This document shows positions 1 to 5,874 of a stretch of DNA of 29,408 nucleotides, piece by piece (the first letter of the stretch is position 1; every line of letters starts with the position of its first letter). The stretch is from the NCBI GenBank assembly GCA_900769545.1, contig CAAGGZ010000067.1, forward strand, positions 1 through 29,408. The letters run 5' to 3'. A program made the position numbers and the translations under genes. The notes under the pieces were generated by a model. That model searched no databases, was not told the origin of the DNA, and saw nothing but the letters and a program-made list of their open reading frames with translations. The DNA is from Clostridia bacterium. GTDB taxonomy: Bacteria > Bacillota > Clostridia > Christensenellales > Borkfalkiaceae.

Positions 1-126
1 AGTTTGACAAGTATTACCTTTAGCGGTACAGTCGAACAATGGAAGGCGATTGAGAAAGCTGATTATTGGATTTTTAACGTTCCTGCGACGGAAGTAGTTT
101 GCAAGGACGGAAAAGTTGCGCTGTAA
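1..126 (+). CDS. C-terminal fragment of BspA-type leucine-rich repeat protein (partial)
   Basis: The reading frame is open from base 1 to the TAA at 124-126, giving the last 41 residues of a protein that begins outside the window. The fragment contains TFSGTVEQWKAI followed by a hydrophobic stretch, VVCKDGKVAL and the stop. This is the usual terminal unit of BspA-type (Treponema/LRR_5) leucine-rich repeat surface proteins, where a final GT-x-xQW repeat ends in a C-x-DG turn. Such proteins are normally secreted or cell-surface attached. Nothing can be said about its promoter, signal peptide or length. A second LRR protein of the same class occurs at 11791-12663. Confidence 0.8.
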   Translation, partial: SLTSITFSGTVEQWKAIEKADYWIFNVPATEVVCKDGKVAL

Positions 127-146
127 GTGCAACGGACACCTCATCC

Positions 147-180
147 GTCACTTCGTGACACCTTCTCCCACTGGAGAAGG
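147..180. repeat. Two back-to-back hairpins, dispersed-repeat-like
   Basis: Two perfect stem-loops follow each other directly: GTCAC-TTC-GTGAC (147-159) and CCTTCTCC-CACT-GGAGAAGG (161-180). They lie just after the LRR stop codon. There is no T tract, so a classic terminator is unlikely. Similar CCTTCTCC...GGAGAAGG cassettes are familiar as dispersed intergenic repeats in clostridial genomes; that comparison is from memory. No gene is seen between 127 and 419. Confidence 0.55.
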
Positions 181-181
181 C

Positions 182-202
182 TGGAAAATGCAAAATGCAA
201 AA
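182..202. repeat. Short heptamer repeat (TGCAAAA type)
   Basis: Two exact TGCAAAA units (189-195, 196-202) follow a degenerate TGGAAAA unit (182-188). They are related to the TGCGAAR heptamer arrays at 5468-5495 and 29371-29405. As at 5468, the array is followed by a short spacer, ATTAAAATT and the 28-bp palindrome. Confidence 0.6.
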
Positions 203-221
203 TTGTGGCATAATTAAAATT

Positions 222-249
222 GCCGCGGCGAGAATTTTCTCGCCGCGGC
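222..249. repeat. 28-bp GC-rich palindrome, copy 1
   Basis: A perfect inverted repeat with 13-bp arms (GCCGCGGCGAGAA and its complement) around a TT centre. It is the exact reverse complement of the copies at 5515-5542 and 9488-9515, whose centre is AA. It has no T tract downstream on the plus strand, but ATTAAAATT precedes it, so on the minus strand it is followed by a short AATTTTAAT tail. It may act as a terminator or as a mobile palindromic unit. Confidence 0.7.
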
Positions 250-325
250 TCTGTCGTATGCTCCGCATTTTTTTGCTCTGTTTGTGTAAATTAAATAAAA
301 ATTGGTAAAACTATCTTAAAAGTAC

Positions 326-354
326 TTGACGAGCATAGAAATAAAAGGTAAAAT
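326..354 (+). promoter_or_regulatory. Sigma-A promoter for the cyclophilin-like lipoprotein gene
   Basis: TTGACG (326-331) and TAAAAT (349-354) are separated by 17 bp. Transcription would start near 361, leaving a leader of about 60 nt with a small ATCGC/GCGAT hairpin at 375-390. Confidence 0.7.
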
Positions 355-419
355 AAAAGAGGAAAAATGTGTATATCGCTTTTTGGCGATGTTCTTTGTA
401 CCTTATAAGGAGAACAACT

Positions 420-1262
420 ATGAAAAAATTGTTTAAAAAACTTACCTGCCTTACGATGGCTTTGACAGCTACTTGCGCGTGCGCGGCTACTTTTACCGCT
501 TGCGAAACCAATTATCCCGAAGTGAAATTGGAAATTGAATTTGACGGCGAAGTTTATGAATTGGAATACAAACTTTACAGAACGGTTGCGCCTTCTACTG
601 TAAACCATTTCCTTAAATTGGTGGAAAACGGCTACTATGACGGTGTTTGCGTACACGATTACGACGCTTCGACGGGCAAGCTCTATACCGGCGCCTATAC
701 GTATAGCGCAGGCGCGGATAACGGCGGTTTGGTTTATAAGAATTATTATGATATTGTAAAAACTTATGAAAATTTCCCTCATACCGTTTGGGGTGATGAA
801 AATCAGCAGACGCCTACCTATACTCTTTATGGGGAATTCTCCGATAACGGTTTTGCCGTTGAGAAGGGGATTGCCGACGATTTGTTTGGTTCGCTTTCTA
901 TGTATTATACGAATAAGACCACTTCGGAAGATAAGGTGAGCGTGAAACGTAACGACGGGAACGGTTATTCCAACAAGCAATACAAATATAACAGTACGAC
1001 TTCGATGTTTGCGATTGCGCTCAGTGAAGACGCGAAGACGAGCTCCGCTTACTGCACGTTTGCAACGTTGGCAGAAGATAGTGTGGATACGTTTAACAGC
1101 TTGAAAGAAGCGATTGAAGCGTATGAGGACGATTTGACGAGCGTACACACGTTGGAAGTGGACAGAGACGACGCATTTGTTAGCGATCACGGTTTGACGG
1201 CTAGCTATTCGGTGCCTGAAGTTGCCATCGTTATCAAGAAAGCAACGGTTGAAAAATATTAA
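420..1262 (+). CDS. Divergent cyclophilin-like lipoprotein
   Basis: A 280-residue lipoprotein. The start at 420 is chosen because AAGGAG lies at 407-412; an upstream in-frame start at 369 has no ribosome binding site and would bury the signal peptide. Residues 1-27 are a signal peptide with lipobox FTAC, so Cys28 would be lipidated. Residues about 35-275 follow the cyclophilin plan: a first strand, then APSTVNHFLKLVENGYYDG (57-75), later GSLSM and TSMFAIAL, then a CTF-x-x-L segment. In active peptidyl-prolyl isomerases the helix is followed by FHR, where Arg is catalytic; here the equivalent is VHD (78-80), and the MIQGGDP-type loop is not recognisable. It is probably a surface-anchored cyclophilin fold with weak or no isomerase activity. 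It stands alone, with its own promoter and a terminator at 1275. Confidence 0.75.
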   Translation: MKKLFKKLTCLTMALTATCACAATFTACETNYPEVKLEIEFDGEVYELEYKLYRTVAPSTVNHFLKLVENGYYDGVCVHDYDASTGKLYTGAYTYSAGADNGGLVYKNYYDIVKTYENFPHTVWGDENQQTPTYTLYGEFSDNGFAVEKGIADDLFGSLSMYYTNKTTSEDKVSVKRNDGNGYSNKQYKYNSTTSMFAIALSEDAKTSSAYCTFATLAEDSVDTFNSLKEAIEAYEDDLTSVHTLEVDRDDAFVSDHGLTASYSVPEVAIVIKKATVEKY

Positions 1263-1274
1263 GCATTGCATAAC

Positions 1275-1307
1275 AAAAACGCAGTCCGTTATGGACTGCG
1301 TTTTTTG
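1275..1307. terminator. Bidirectional intrinsic terminator
   Basis: The stem AAAAACGCAGTCC / GGACTGCGTTTTT (1275-1287 / 1293-1305) ends in a T run. It lies between two convergent genes (420-1262 plus, 1321-1554 minus), and the A run on its left allows termination on both strands. Confidence 0.85.
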
Positions 1308-1320
1308 TTTTACGTTGTTC

Positions 1321-1554
1321 TTATTCGTGGTCTTTCAACCAAGCGTTCTTCTTTTCGGCGCTCATTCTGGTAATGTTTTCTTTGGTATATTTCGAGCTTG
1401 CGCCGCCGTTTGTGTACAGGAAGAAGTTGCCGCTTTCGGTCTGATAAAGGCTTTCTTCGTATCCGTTAGGATCGCCAAAATCGCCAAAAGTCACTTTCTT
1501 GATAAGCGTGGAAGTTTCTGTATCGTAAACTTTGTTGCAAATCGTTTTCTGCAT
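1321..1554 (-). CDS. Small conserved hypothetical protein (77 aa)
   Basis: A soluble 77-residue protein with no signal or membrane segment. The start at 1554 is chosen because AGGAG precedes it at the right distance; the longer frame up to 1629 would run through the promoter at 1594-1623. The sequence has a KxYDTETSTLI opening, a central YEESLYQTESGNFFLYTNGG motif and a K-rich C-terminus. The YxESLYxxxxGxFFLYxxGG pattern resembles small unannotated proteins common in clostridial genomes and their integrated elements, but no function is known to me. It is a single-gene unit on the minus strand. Confidence 0.75.
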   Translation of the reverse strand: MQKTICNKVYDTETSTLIKKVTFGDFGDPNGYEESLYQTESGNFFLYTNGGASSKYTKENITRMSAEKKNAWLKDHE

Positions 1555-1593
1555 ATAACGTTTTTCTCCTTTTTTAAATTTTTCACAGGAGCT

Positions 1594-1623
1594 ATTGTAC
1601 AATAGAAACGCTTGTATTGTCAA
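1594..1623 (-). promoter_or_regulatory. Promoter of the 77-aa hypothetical gene
   Basis: On the minus strand, TTGACA (1618-1623) and TACAAT (1594-1599) are separated by 18 bp and lie 40-70 bp ahead of the start codon at 1554. Confidence 0.7.
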
Positions 1624-1680
1624 CTGCAAAGGAGTGTTTTTTATAAAATTTTTTAGGAAATTGTTGGAGAAAGTACCGTA

Positions 1681-2574
1681 TTATCCCTGTATGTCCGTGA
1701 TTTTTCCGTCCTTACATTCCACGGTGTAATATTGTACTTCGTACAGCCGTTCCGCTTTCTTTTTGACAAGTCCGCATGTATTTATATCTTTCGTCAAGGT
1801 AACGGCTTCAAAATCGCCTAAAAATGCACGAATCTTGTCTGCGTTGGGTTGCAATTCATCGGAGAGTAATTCTTTGAAATTTGCTCCAATCAAAACGCTC
1901 TCAAAAAAGGCGAAGGGGAGTAGCTCCTCTAATGAAGCGCGGTTGTTCTGCTCGAGAATGGTAAACTGCGTTCGGACGCAACCGTCGGGGGATAGCGACC
2001 AGGCGCATTTTGCGCTCCGTTTTAGGCGGTCCGATAGGGGCAGGGTTGCGTTGAGTTCTGTTTCGGAGACGGAAACGTCTAAAACTTCTTCGAAAAGGAC
2101 GCATTTTGCGTTCAACGCGTACACGCCTACGTGATTTTTTGATTTTAAGAAAATCAAGTCGGCGTGATAGGACAGTTCGCAGTCGGAAAAGCAGCTTGGT
2201 AGCGTTGTCGTGAAAAAGCCTTGTTTGGATTCGATGGAAAGCTGTAAAGCTCCTTGTTTGTAAACGGTGGCGAGGACGTCGTTAAAACGTTCCTGCGAGA
2301 CAACTTTTAAGGAAAAATCCGCAGGCGGGAAATCGTGCGCGTAGATGGCGATACCATCGGGCAAAAGATAGACGGCGCAACCGTTTGGCGGTGTGAAACG
2401 AATGTTTTCGCTGAGAAAAAAGCCGATGGGGAGCGCATTTTCGGGGGTAAAACGAACGAATAGGCGGTCCTGCAAGGAAACTTCAGCAAACCGCTCGAAA
2501 CGGTCGGTGACTCCGAAATAAGCGTCGTTAAAGCTGAGCGCGCAGGGCGTGGAGGATAAAAAATAGATTTTCAT
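1681..2574 (-). CDS. Hypothetical protein, unknown family (297 aa)
   Basis: A 297-residue protein without a clear signal peptide or transmembrane helix, so probably cytoplasmic. It reads as a series of beta-rich segments: MKIYFLSS at the start, FERFAEVSL, VRFTPENALPIGFFL and CAVYLLPDGIAIYAHDF before residue 90, then a more alpha-rich C-terminal third ending in a YYTVECKDGKITDI strand. The repeated strand-turn pattern suggests a beta-sandwich or barrel in the first half. I do not recognise a family. No strong Shine-Dalgarno precedes the ATG at 2574. It is divergent from the gene at 2675 across a 100-bp AT-rich spacer, so the two could share a control region. Confidence 0.65.
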   Translation of the reverse strand: MKIYFLSSTPCALSFNDAYFGVTDRFERFAEVSLQDRLFVRFTPENALPIGFFLSENIRFTPPNGCAVYLLPDGIAIYAHDFPPADFSLKVVSQERFNDVLATVYKQGALQLSIESKQGFFTTTLPSCFSDCELSYHADLIFLKSKNHVGVYALNAKCVLFEEVLDVSVSETELNATLPLSDRLKRSAKCAWSLSPDGCVRTQFTILEQNNRASLEELLPFAFFESVLIGANFKELLSDELQPNADKIRAFLGDFEAVTLTKDINTCGLVKKKAERLYEVQYYTVECKDGKITDIQG

Positions 2575-2674
2575 AATTTAACTATATTCGTTTGAAAAAA
2601 ATAAATGAATAAAATGTATAAAATATAAAAAATTCGTTAATAATCACAATGAAAAAATTAAGTTGGAGGTTATT

Positions 2675-3328
2675 ATGAATAAAATCAACGGCTACACGGA
2701 AGAGGAAGCGAAAAATTTAGTAGAATACATTAAAGAGGGAAAACAAAAGGGCAAGACGCTTACTTATCTTTTCGAAGCCTACGGTCTGCAACACGGCAGA
2801 GCTAAAGGGAGCGTGCGAAATTATTACTACGCGCTTATGAAAAATGAAAAGGGAGACGAGCGGATTGTCAAGCTCCTGGACGGGAGCTCCCTTTCCGTAG
2901 AAAAGATTAGGGAATTTACAGAAGAGGAGACAGACGAGGCTCTTAGAAGTATTCTTGCGGAAAAGAGTAAGGGTTTGTCCGTTCGTCGGGCAATTTTTAA
3001 TTTGTCGGATGGAGATGATAAGCTGATGCTTCGTTTGCAAAATAAGTATCGGAACACCTTGAAAAAGCAGCCGCAACGGATTGCGGCGCTCGCCGCCGAA
3101 ATGGGGTTGGAAGGTGTAATGGAAGCGCATTGTAAGGCTGTGGGCGATTCGACTGCGGAGAGGGATGGCTCTCGCTTGCCTGATAGAGATTATTTACGGC
3201 GAAAGCTGGAAAATGAAATCAATGCGCTTTACGATAGATTGACGCAGGCGTTAAAAGCGGAAAACGAGCGTTTGCGTTTGGAAAATTTACACCTGCGAGA
3301 GGAAAACGAGCACTTGAAGCGGTGTTAA
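2675..3328 (+). CDS. Putative Myb/RsfA-like DNA-binding protein with C-terminal coiled coil
   Basis: A 217-residue soluble protein. The start at 2675 has GGAGGT at 2665-2670; an in-frame start 12 bp upstream overlaps that site. Residues 1-60 (YTEEEAKNLVEYIKEG, then GRAKGSVRNYYYALMK) have the spacing of the SANT/Myb-like helix-turn-helix found in the RsfA/PrsfA group of Bacillota regulators. A second, similar helical unit occupies about 85-130. The last 40 residues (ENERLRLENLHLREENEHL) form a clear leucine-zipper-like coiled coil, so dimerisation is likely. A DNA-binding role is inferred from this layout; no target is evident. It has its own terminator at 3334. Confidence 0.6.
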   Translation: MNKINGYTEEEAKNLVEYIKEGKQKGKTLTYLFEAYGLQHGRAKGSVRNYYYALMKNEKGDERIVKLLDGSSLSVEKIREFTEEETDEALRSILAEKSKGLSVRRAIFNLSDGDDKLMLRLQNKYRNTLKKQPQRIAALAAEMGLEGVMEAHCKAVGDSTAERDGSRLPDRDYLRRKLENEINALYDRLTQALKAENERLRLENLHLREENEHLKRC

Positions 3329-3333
3329 AAAAC

Positions 3334-3364
3334 AACCGACCGTAATTTTTACGGTCGGTTAAAT
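3334..3364. terminator. Bidirectional intrinsic terminator
   Basis: AACCGACCGTAA / TTACGGTCGGTT (3334-3345 / 3349-3360) with a 3-nt loop. A runs precede it and TTAAATTATTTT follows. It separates the convergent genes ending at 3328 (plus) and 3364 (minus). Confidence 0.8.
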
Positions 3365-3582
3365 TATTTTTCAGGGTAACGTTTTGGATTTTTGGTTTCA
3401 CCTAAAAGATAATCTATGCTTGTGTTGTAGAATTTTGCCAGTTTAATAAGTATTGCAGTTGGAATGTCATTTTCTCCCGTTTCATATTTGGAATATCCAG
3501 TTTGCGACATATCCAATATTTTTGCAATTTGTGTTTGCGTTAAGTCATGGTCTTCCCGTAAATCTCTAATTCTTTGATACAT
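3364..3582 (-). CDS. XRE-family transcriptional regulator
   Basis: A 72-residue single-domain Cro/C1-type helix-turn-helix protein. The whole chain is the HTH_3 fold: LREDHDLTQTQIAKILDMSQTGYSKYETGENDIPT contains the TQxQIA helix, the MSQTGYSKYE recognition helix and the conserved GEN-x-IP turn, followed by LAKFYNTSIDYLLGE. There is no sensor domain, so it would act as a simple repressor. It is divergent from the acidic lipoprotein gene at 3696. The shared spacer carries AACCT/AGGTT inverted repeats (3620-3662), the likely operator, so autoregulation and control of the lipoprotein gene are inferred. A GAGG ribosome binding site precedes the start. Confidence 0.9.
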   Translation of the reverse strand: MYQRIRDLREDHDLTQTQIAKILDMSQTGYSKYETGENDIPTAILIKLAKFYNTSIDYLLGETKNPKRYPEK

Positions 3583-3619
3583 AGTGACCTCTATAAAAAA
3601 ATTTAGAAATATTATAAAA

Positions 3620-3662
3620 TAACCTGTTTTAGATTATTGACATTTAACCTGAAATAGGTTAA
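3620..3662. promoter_or_regulatory. Putative XRE operator pair
   Basis: A perfect inverted repeat, TTAACCT-GAAAT-AGGTTAA, spans 3644-3662. An imperfect second copy, AACCT-GTTTT-AGATT, spans 3621-3635. Both have 5-bp centres and sit 24 bp apart. The perfect site fills the spacer between the -35 and -10 of the plus-strand promoter, where a bound repressor would block RNA polymerase. Confidence 0.7.
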
Positions 3663-3665
3663 AAT
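3637..3665 (+). promoter_or_regulatory. Promoter of the acidic lipoprotein gene
   Basis: TTGACA (3637-3642), 17 bp, then TAAAAT (3660-3665). It overlaps the inverted-repeat operator at 3644-3662. Confidence 0.8.
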
Positions 3666-3695
3666 ATATGTAATAAATTTTTAGGAGGATTACAA

Positions 3696-4217
3696 ATGAA
3701 AAAAATATTAACTGTTTTGTTGGCGTGTGTATCTTTATTGATATGTGTATTTATGGGGGTGGGTTGTTCCTCGGTAAAGCCGCAGTTGGATCTTAGGGAT
3801 GCCGCAGAGGCTTTGGAGGAAAATGGCTATGATGTAGATATTGAGGATGATATGGACTATGGCTACTATGATGTGATAATTGAGGGGTATCTTGAGGCAG
3901 AAGAAGAGGACGGGGATGAATGGATAGAGATTTATGAATTTGAAAGTGCTTCTATAGCGAAGGCATATTATAAAAAGCTTAAACAAGAATATGAAGCTTA
4001 TATTGATAGGATAAAAGCGGAAATCCGTTTTTTAAAGAAAATTCTTAAAATGTATGACGATGAACTGAAGAGTGGTGAGATTGATGACATAGAGGATGAG
4101 CTTAAAGAGATGGAAGAATACTTGGAAGAACAAGAAGAAGAATGGGAAGCAAGTGGTTATAGTGGTAAATATGTTTGGACTGCAAGTAGCGAAAGAGCGT
4201 TGAAAGATACGAAATAA
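3696..4217 (+). CDS. Acidic lipoprotein, unknown function (173 aa)
   Basis: Residues 1-23 are a lipoprotein signal peptide with lipobox GVGC, so Cys24 is the predicted lipid anchor. The next 50 residues (DLRDAAEALEENGYDVDIEDD) form a small alpha/beta unit. Residues about 85-150 are strongly helical and highly charged, with runs of Glu, probably a coiled coil. The AAEALEENGY start resembles a group of clostridial lipoproteins with the same dAaxxLxxnGYxV opening, which are unannotated. AGGAGG lies at 3683-3688, 7 bp from the ATG. It is the only gene under the XRE-controlled promoter at 3637 and ends at a terminator at 4258, so it is a one-gene regulated unit. Confidence 0.75.
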   Translation: MKKILTVLLACVSLLICVFMGVGCSSVKPQLDLRDAAEALEENGYDVDIEDDMDYGYYDVIIEGYLEAEEEDGDEWIEIYEFESASIAKAYYKKLKQEYEAYIDRIKAEIRFLKKILKMYDDELKSGEIDDIEDELKEMEEYLEEQEEEWEASGYSGKYVWTASSERALKDTK

Positions 4218-4257
4218 TCATAGGCACCATGTGTGCAATGAAGTTTTAATTGAATAT

Positions 4258-4303
4258 AAACAAGCCTACCGTGTACGAGTTCACGATAGGCTTGTTTTTT
4301 TAT
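4258..4303. terminator. Bidirectional intrinsic terminator
   Basis: A long imperfect stem, AACAAGCCTACCGTG / CACGATAGGCTTGTT, with a loop around 4275-4281 and a T7 run. It serves the lipoprotein gene on the plus strand, and by its A-rich left side the minus-strand gene ending at 4300. The minus-strand stop codon overlaps the T run. Confidence 0.8.
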
Positions 4304-4557
4304 GCTTCCGCTTTTTTAGGCGCGCTTTTTTTGGTCGCTCTTTGCGTTTTACGCTCTTCCACTTCTTCTCTGACGTCGTCGGCAAGTTCTTTGGCTCCGT
4401 CCTCAAGGTCTTGGATTTTTTCGTCCATCAACTTGTCCAATTTTGCCTGTACTTCTTGCTGGCTTTTTTTCACGAGAGTACGCATTTTATAGTTATTGGC
4501 GGTGAGGACTGCGCCCCCAACCATACCAAGTAATACACCGATTGCAAATTTTTCCAT
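4300..4557 (-). CDS. YtxH-like membrane-anchored small protein
   Basis: An 85-residue protein. Residues 3-20 (KFAIGVLLGMVGGAVLTA) form one glycine-rich membrane segment. It is followed by a highly charged amphipathic helix (about 27-70) and a Lys/Ala-rich tail (KKSAPKKAEA). This N-terminal Gly-rich anchor plus long helix is the plan of YtxH-like general-stress membrane proteins of Bacillota, but similarity is structural only. AAAGGAGG precedes the ATG at 4557. The role is unknown; the helix could bind the cell envelope or nucleic acid. Confidence 0.65.
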   Translation of the reverse strand: MEKFAIGVLLGMVGGAVLTANNYKMRTLVKKSQQEVQAKLDKLMDEKIQDLEDGAKELADDVREEVEERKTQRATKKSAPKKAEA

Positions 4558-4652
4558 ACAATCCTCCTTTTGTAGGCAGTATGTGACAAAATGCGGAGAG
4601 TATACGCTATGGCTTAAAAAAGTTTTTTACAGCGCAGAATATGCGTAAATAG

Positions 4653-4681
4653 TAGACAATCGGGTATTTTTATGCTATAAT
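4653..4681 (+). promoter_or_regulatory. Promoter of the ruvX-DUF1292 gene, apparently leaderless
   Basis: TAGACA (4653-4658), 17 bp, then a perfect TATAAT (4676-4681). The start codon begins at 4688, 7 bp after the -10 box. The expected transcription start would therefore fall on or next to the A of the ATG, and no Shine-Dalgarno is present. Confidence 0.7.
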
Positions 4682-4687
4682 ATCCGT

Positions 4688-5461
4688 ATGATAACAAAGA
4701 GAGCAATCGCCTTTGATATAGGCAATAAAAGAATTGGCGTGGCTATCAGCGACCCGTTTAACGAGTATGCTATGCCCTGCGAAACATATAACCGTGTGGG
4801 GAATTTTCAGGCGGACGTAGCCGCGATTGCGAAAATTGCGGAGGAGCGCGGCGTTGGTGTTATTGTGTGCGGTATTCCGTATAATTTTGACGGTTCCGAA
4901 AGTATTCAAACGGTGAAAACGAGAGAGTTTATCGAGGCGCTCAAGGCGAAAACGACGCTCCCGATTGAGCTGGAGGACGAGCGTTTTACAACGATGCAGG
5001 CAAGGGAAACGCAGATTATGGGCGGTATCAAGCGTGGGGATCGAAAAAAGACGATTGACTCGATTGCGGCGTCGTATATTTTGGAAAGTTATCTCGCAAG
5101 AGAAAAGAATAAAAATAAAAAGGCGGAGGAATCTGTTATGAACAACGAAATCGAAGAAGTTTACGAGGACGAAGAATCCCGTATTTTTGAATTGGAAGCG
5201 GATGACGGCACGATTGAAAAGCTCTATCATATCGCTACCATTGAATACAAGGGAAATATGTATTGCTGTTTCCAAAAGGCGGAGCCCGAATGCGAGGAAG
5301 AAGAGGACGAAGTTATTTTGTTTGCGCTCCAAGGCGAAGGGGACGACGCAGTGCTCGTGCCAATGGAAGACGAGCAGCTTATGGACGAAGTGTTTGCGGA
5401 GTTCTGTCATCAGTACGAGGAGTATGAAAACAGCGACGAAGCGATGGCTTTGGACGAGTAA
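4688..5461 (+). CDS. ruvX: RuvX/YqgF pre-16S rRNA nuclease fused to DUF1292 (YrzB-like) domain
   Basis: A 257-residue fusion. Residues 1-140 are a complete RuvX/YqgF RNase H-like domain: AFDIGNKRIGVAISD with the first catalytic Asp (10), GIPYNFDGS, ELEDERFTTMQA and KKTIDSIAASYILESYL with the late Asp. In other bacteria this protein processes the 5' end of 16S rRNA. After a Lys-rich linker (141-148), residues 150-257 match DUF1292: LEADDGTIEKLY, YKGNMYCCFQKA, an acidic run, VILFAL and PMEDEQLMDEVF. In Bacillota the two are usually separate adjacent genes (yrrK and yrzB). GGAGGA at 5125-5130, followed by an in-frame ATG at 5138, suggests the DUF1292 part can also be made alone. The transcript looks leaderless. 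Confidence 0.88.
   Translation: MITKRAIAFDIGNKRIGVAISDPFNEYAMPCETYNRVGNFQADVAAIAKIAEERGVGVIVCGIPYNFDGSESIQTVKTREFIEALKAKTTLPIELEDERFTTMQARETQIMGGIKRGDRKKTIDSIAASYILESYLAREKNKNKKAEESVMNNEIEEVYEDEESRIFELEADDGTIEKLYHIATIEYKGNMYCCFQKAEPECEEEEDEVILFALQGEGDDAVLVPMEDEQLMDEVFAEFCHQYEEYENSDEAMALDE
5125..5140 (+). promoter_or_regulatory. Internal ribosome binding site and in-frame start inside ruvX fusion
   Basis: GGAGGA (5125-5130) lies 7 bp before ATG (5138-5140), in frame with ruvX at residue 151, exactly at the domain boundary. Initiation here would give a free DUF1292 protein of 107 residues. It is the best ribosome binding site in the gene, since the main start has none. Confidence 0.65.
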
Positions 5462-5467
5462 AATAAA

Positions 5468-5495
5468 TGCGAAGTGCGAAATGCGAAGTGCGAAA
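5468..5495. repeat. Heptamer tandem repeat (TGCGAAR), 4 units
   Basis: Four tandem 7-bp units alternate TGCGAAG and TGCGAAA, starting 6 bp after the ruvX stop codon. The same unit is repeated after the stop codon at 29369, and a TGCAAAA variant occurs at 182-202. Confidence 0.8.
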
Positions 5496-5510
5496 TTGAG
5501 GTAGGATTAA

Positions 5511-5546
5511 AATTGCCGCGGCGAGAAAATTCTCGCCGCGGCTTTT
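5511..5546 (+). terminator. 28-bp palindrome copy 2, terminator
   Basis: AATT, then the 28-bp perfect palindrome (5515-5542; arms GCCGCGGCGAGAA, centre AA), then TTTTG. It separates ruvX from the convergent XRE gene at 5559. The hairpin is very stable, though the T run is short. Confidence 0.8.
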
Positions 5547-5558
5547 GTTTTGTGGGAT

Positions 5559-5762
5559 TTATGCGTTATGATATTCCTTGAAAAGGTCGTTGGGGGAACA
5601 CTCCAAAATATCGCAAAGCGCTTTTAGATTTTCAAATTTAATACCATTGGTTTGATTGTTTACAAGTTTGTTAAAATTCTGATAGCTTAAGCCCATCTGA
5701 ATGTACAACCAATATTTTGTTTTTCCTTTTTCTTTTAGAATTTCCAGTACACGTAACGTCAT
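5559..5762 (-). CDS. XRE-family regulator (YozG-like)
   Basis: A 67-residue helix-turn-helix protein of the short Cro/C1 type (HTH_26, YozG-like). TKYWLYIQMGLSYQNFNKLVNNQTNGIKFENLKALCDILECSPNDLF shows the first helix, the turn, the recognition helix (SYQNFNKLVN) and the typical LxxLCxxLxCxPxDLF ending. No other domain is present. It is divergent from the MACPF lipoprotein gene, and the spacer holds repeated CATTA-containing sites (5777-5856) around the opposing promoter, so it is the likely repressor of that gene and of itself. Its own start has an AGAGG ribosome binding site. Confidence 0.88.
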   Translation of the reverse strand: MTLRVLEILKEKGKTKYWLYIQMGLSYQNFNKLVNNQTNGIKFENLKALCDILECSPNDLFKEYHNA

Positions 5763-5776
5763 TTATATAACCTCTG

Positions 5777-5856
5777 CATTAGATAATATTTACATTATAT
5801 TTTAAAAAATGCTTGACAAATAGACTTTCGCATTATATAATGTAAACATTAGATAA
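5777..5856. promoter_or_regulatory. Putative XRE operators between the regulator and the MACPF gene
   Basis: CATTAGATAA occurs at 5777-5786 and again at 5847-5856. CATTATAT occurs at 5793-5800 and 5831-5838. In each pair the CATTA starts are 16 bp apart (5777/5793 and 5831/5847). CATTATATAATG (5831-5842) is a perfect palindrome covering the -10 box of the MACPF promoter. Confidence 0.6.
5813..5841 (+). promoter_or_regulatory. Promoter of the MACPF lipoprotein gene (full consensus)
   Basis: TTGACA (5813-5818), 17 bp, TATAAT (5836-5841): a perfect sigma-A consensus, overlapped by the CATTATATAATG palindrome. Such a strong promoter under a dedicated repressor fits inducible expression. Confidence 0.88.
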
Positions 5857-5874
5857 ATATTAGGAGGAATATTT

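Noticed and set aside
369..419. Earlier start for the cyclophilin-like lipoprotein
   Set aside because: It would add 17 residues before the signal peptide and has no ribosome binding site; the ATG at 420 has AAGGAG.
291..1271. Long open frame on the minus strand opposite the cyclophilin gene
   Set aside because: It lacks a ribosome binding site, its composition is arbitrary, and it is fully covered by a plus-strand gene with signal peptide, promoter and terminator.
1222..1605. Plus-strand open frame of 127 codons
   Set aside because: It crosses the terminator at 1275-1307 and overlaps the minus-strand 77-residue gene, which has a promoter and ribosome binding site.
4670..5410. Minus-strand open frame of 246 codons opposite ruvX
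   Set aside because: The plus strand encodes complete RuvX and DUF1292 motifs; the antisense frame is a by-product of codon bias.
5468..5546. Insertion sequence or transposon end
   Set aside because: There is no transposase gene, and the palindrome with heptamer array is too short and has no terminal repeats beyond the hairpin itself.
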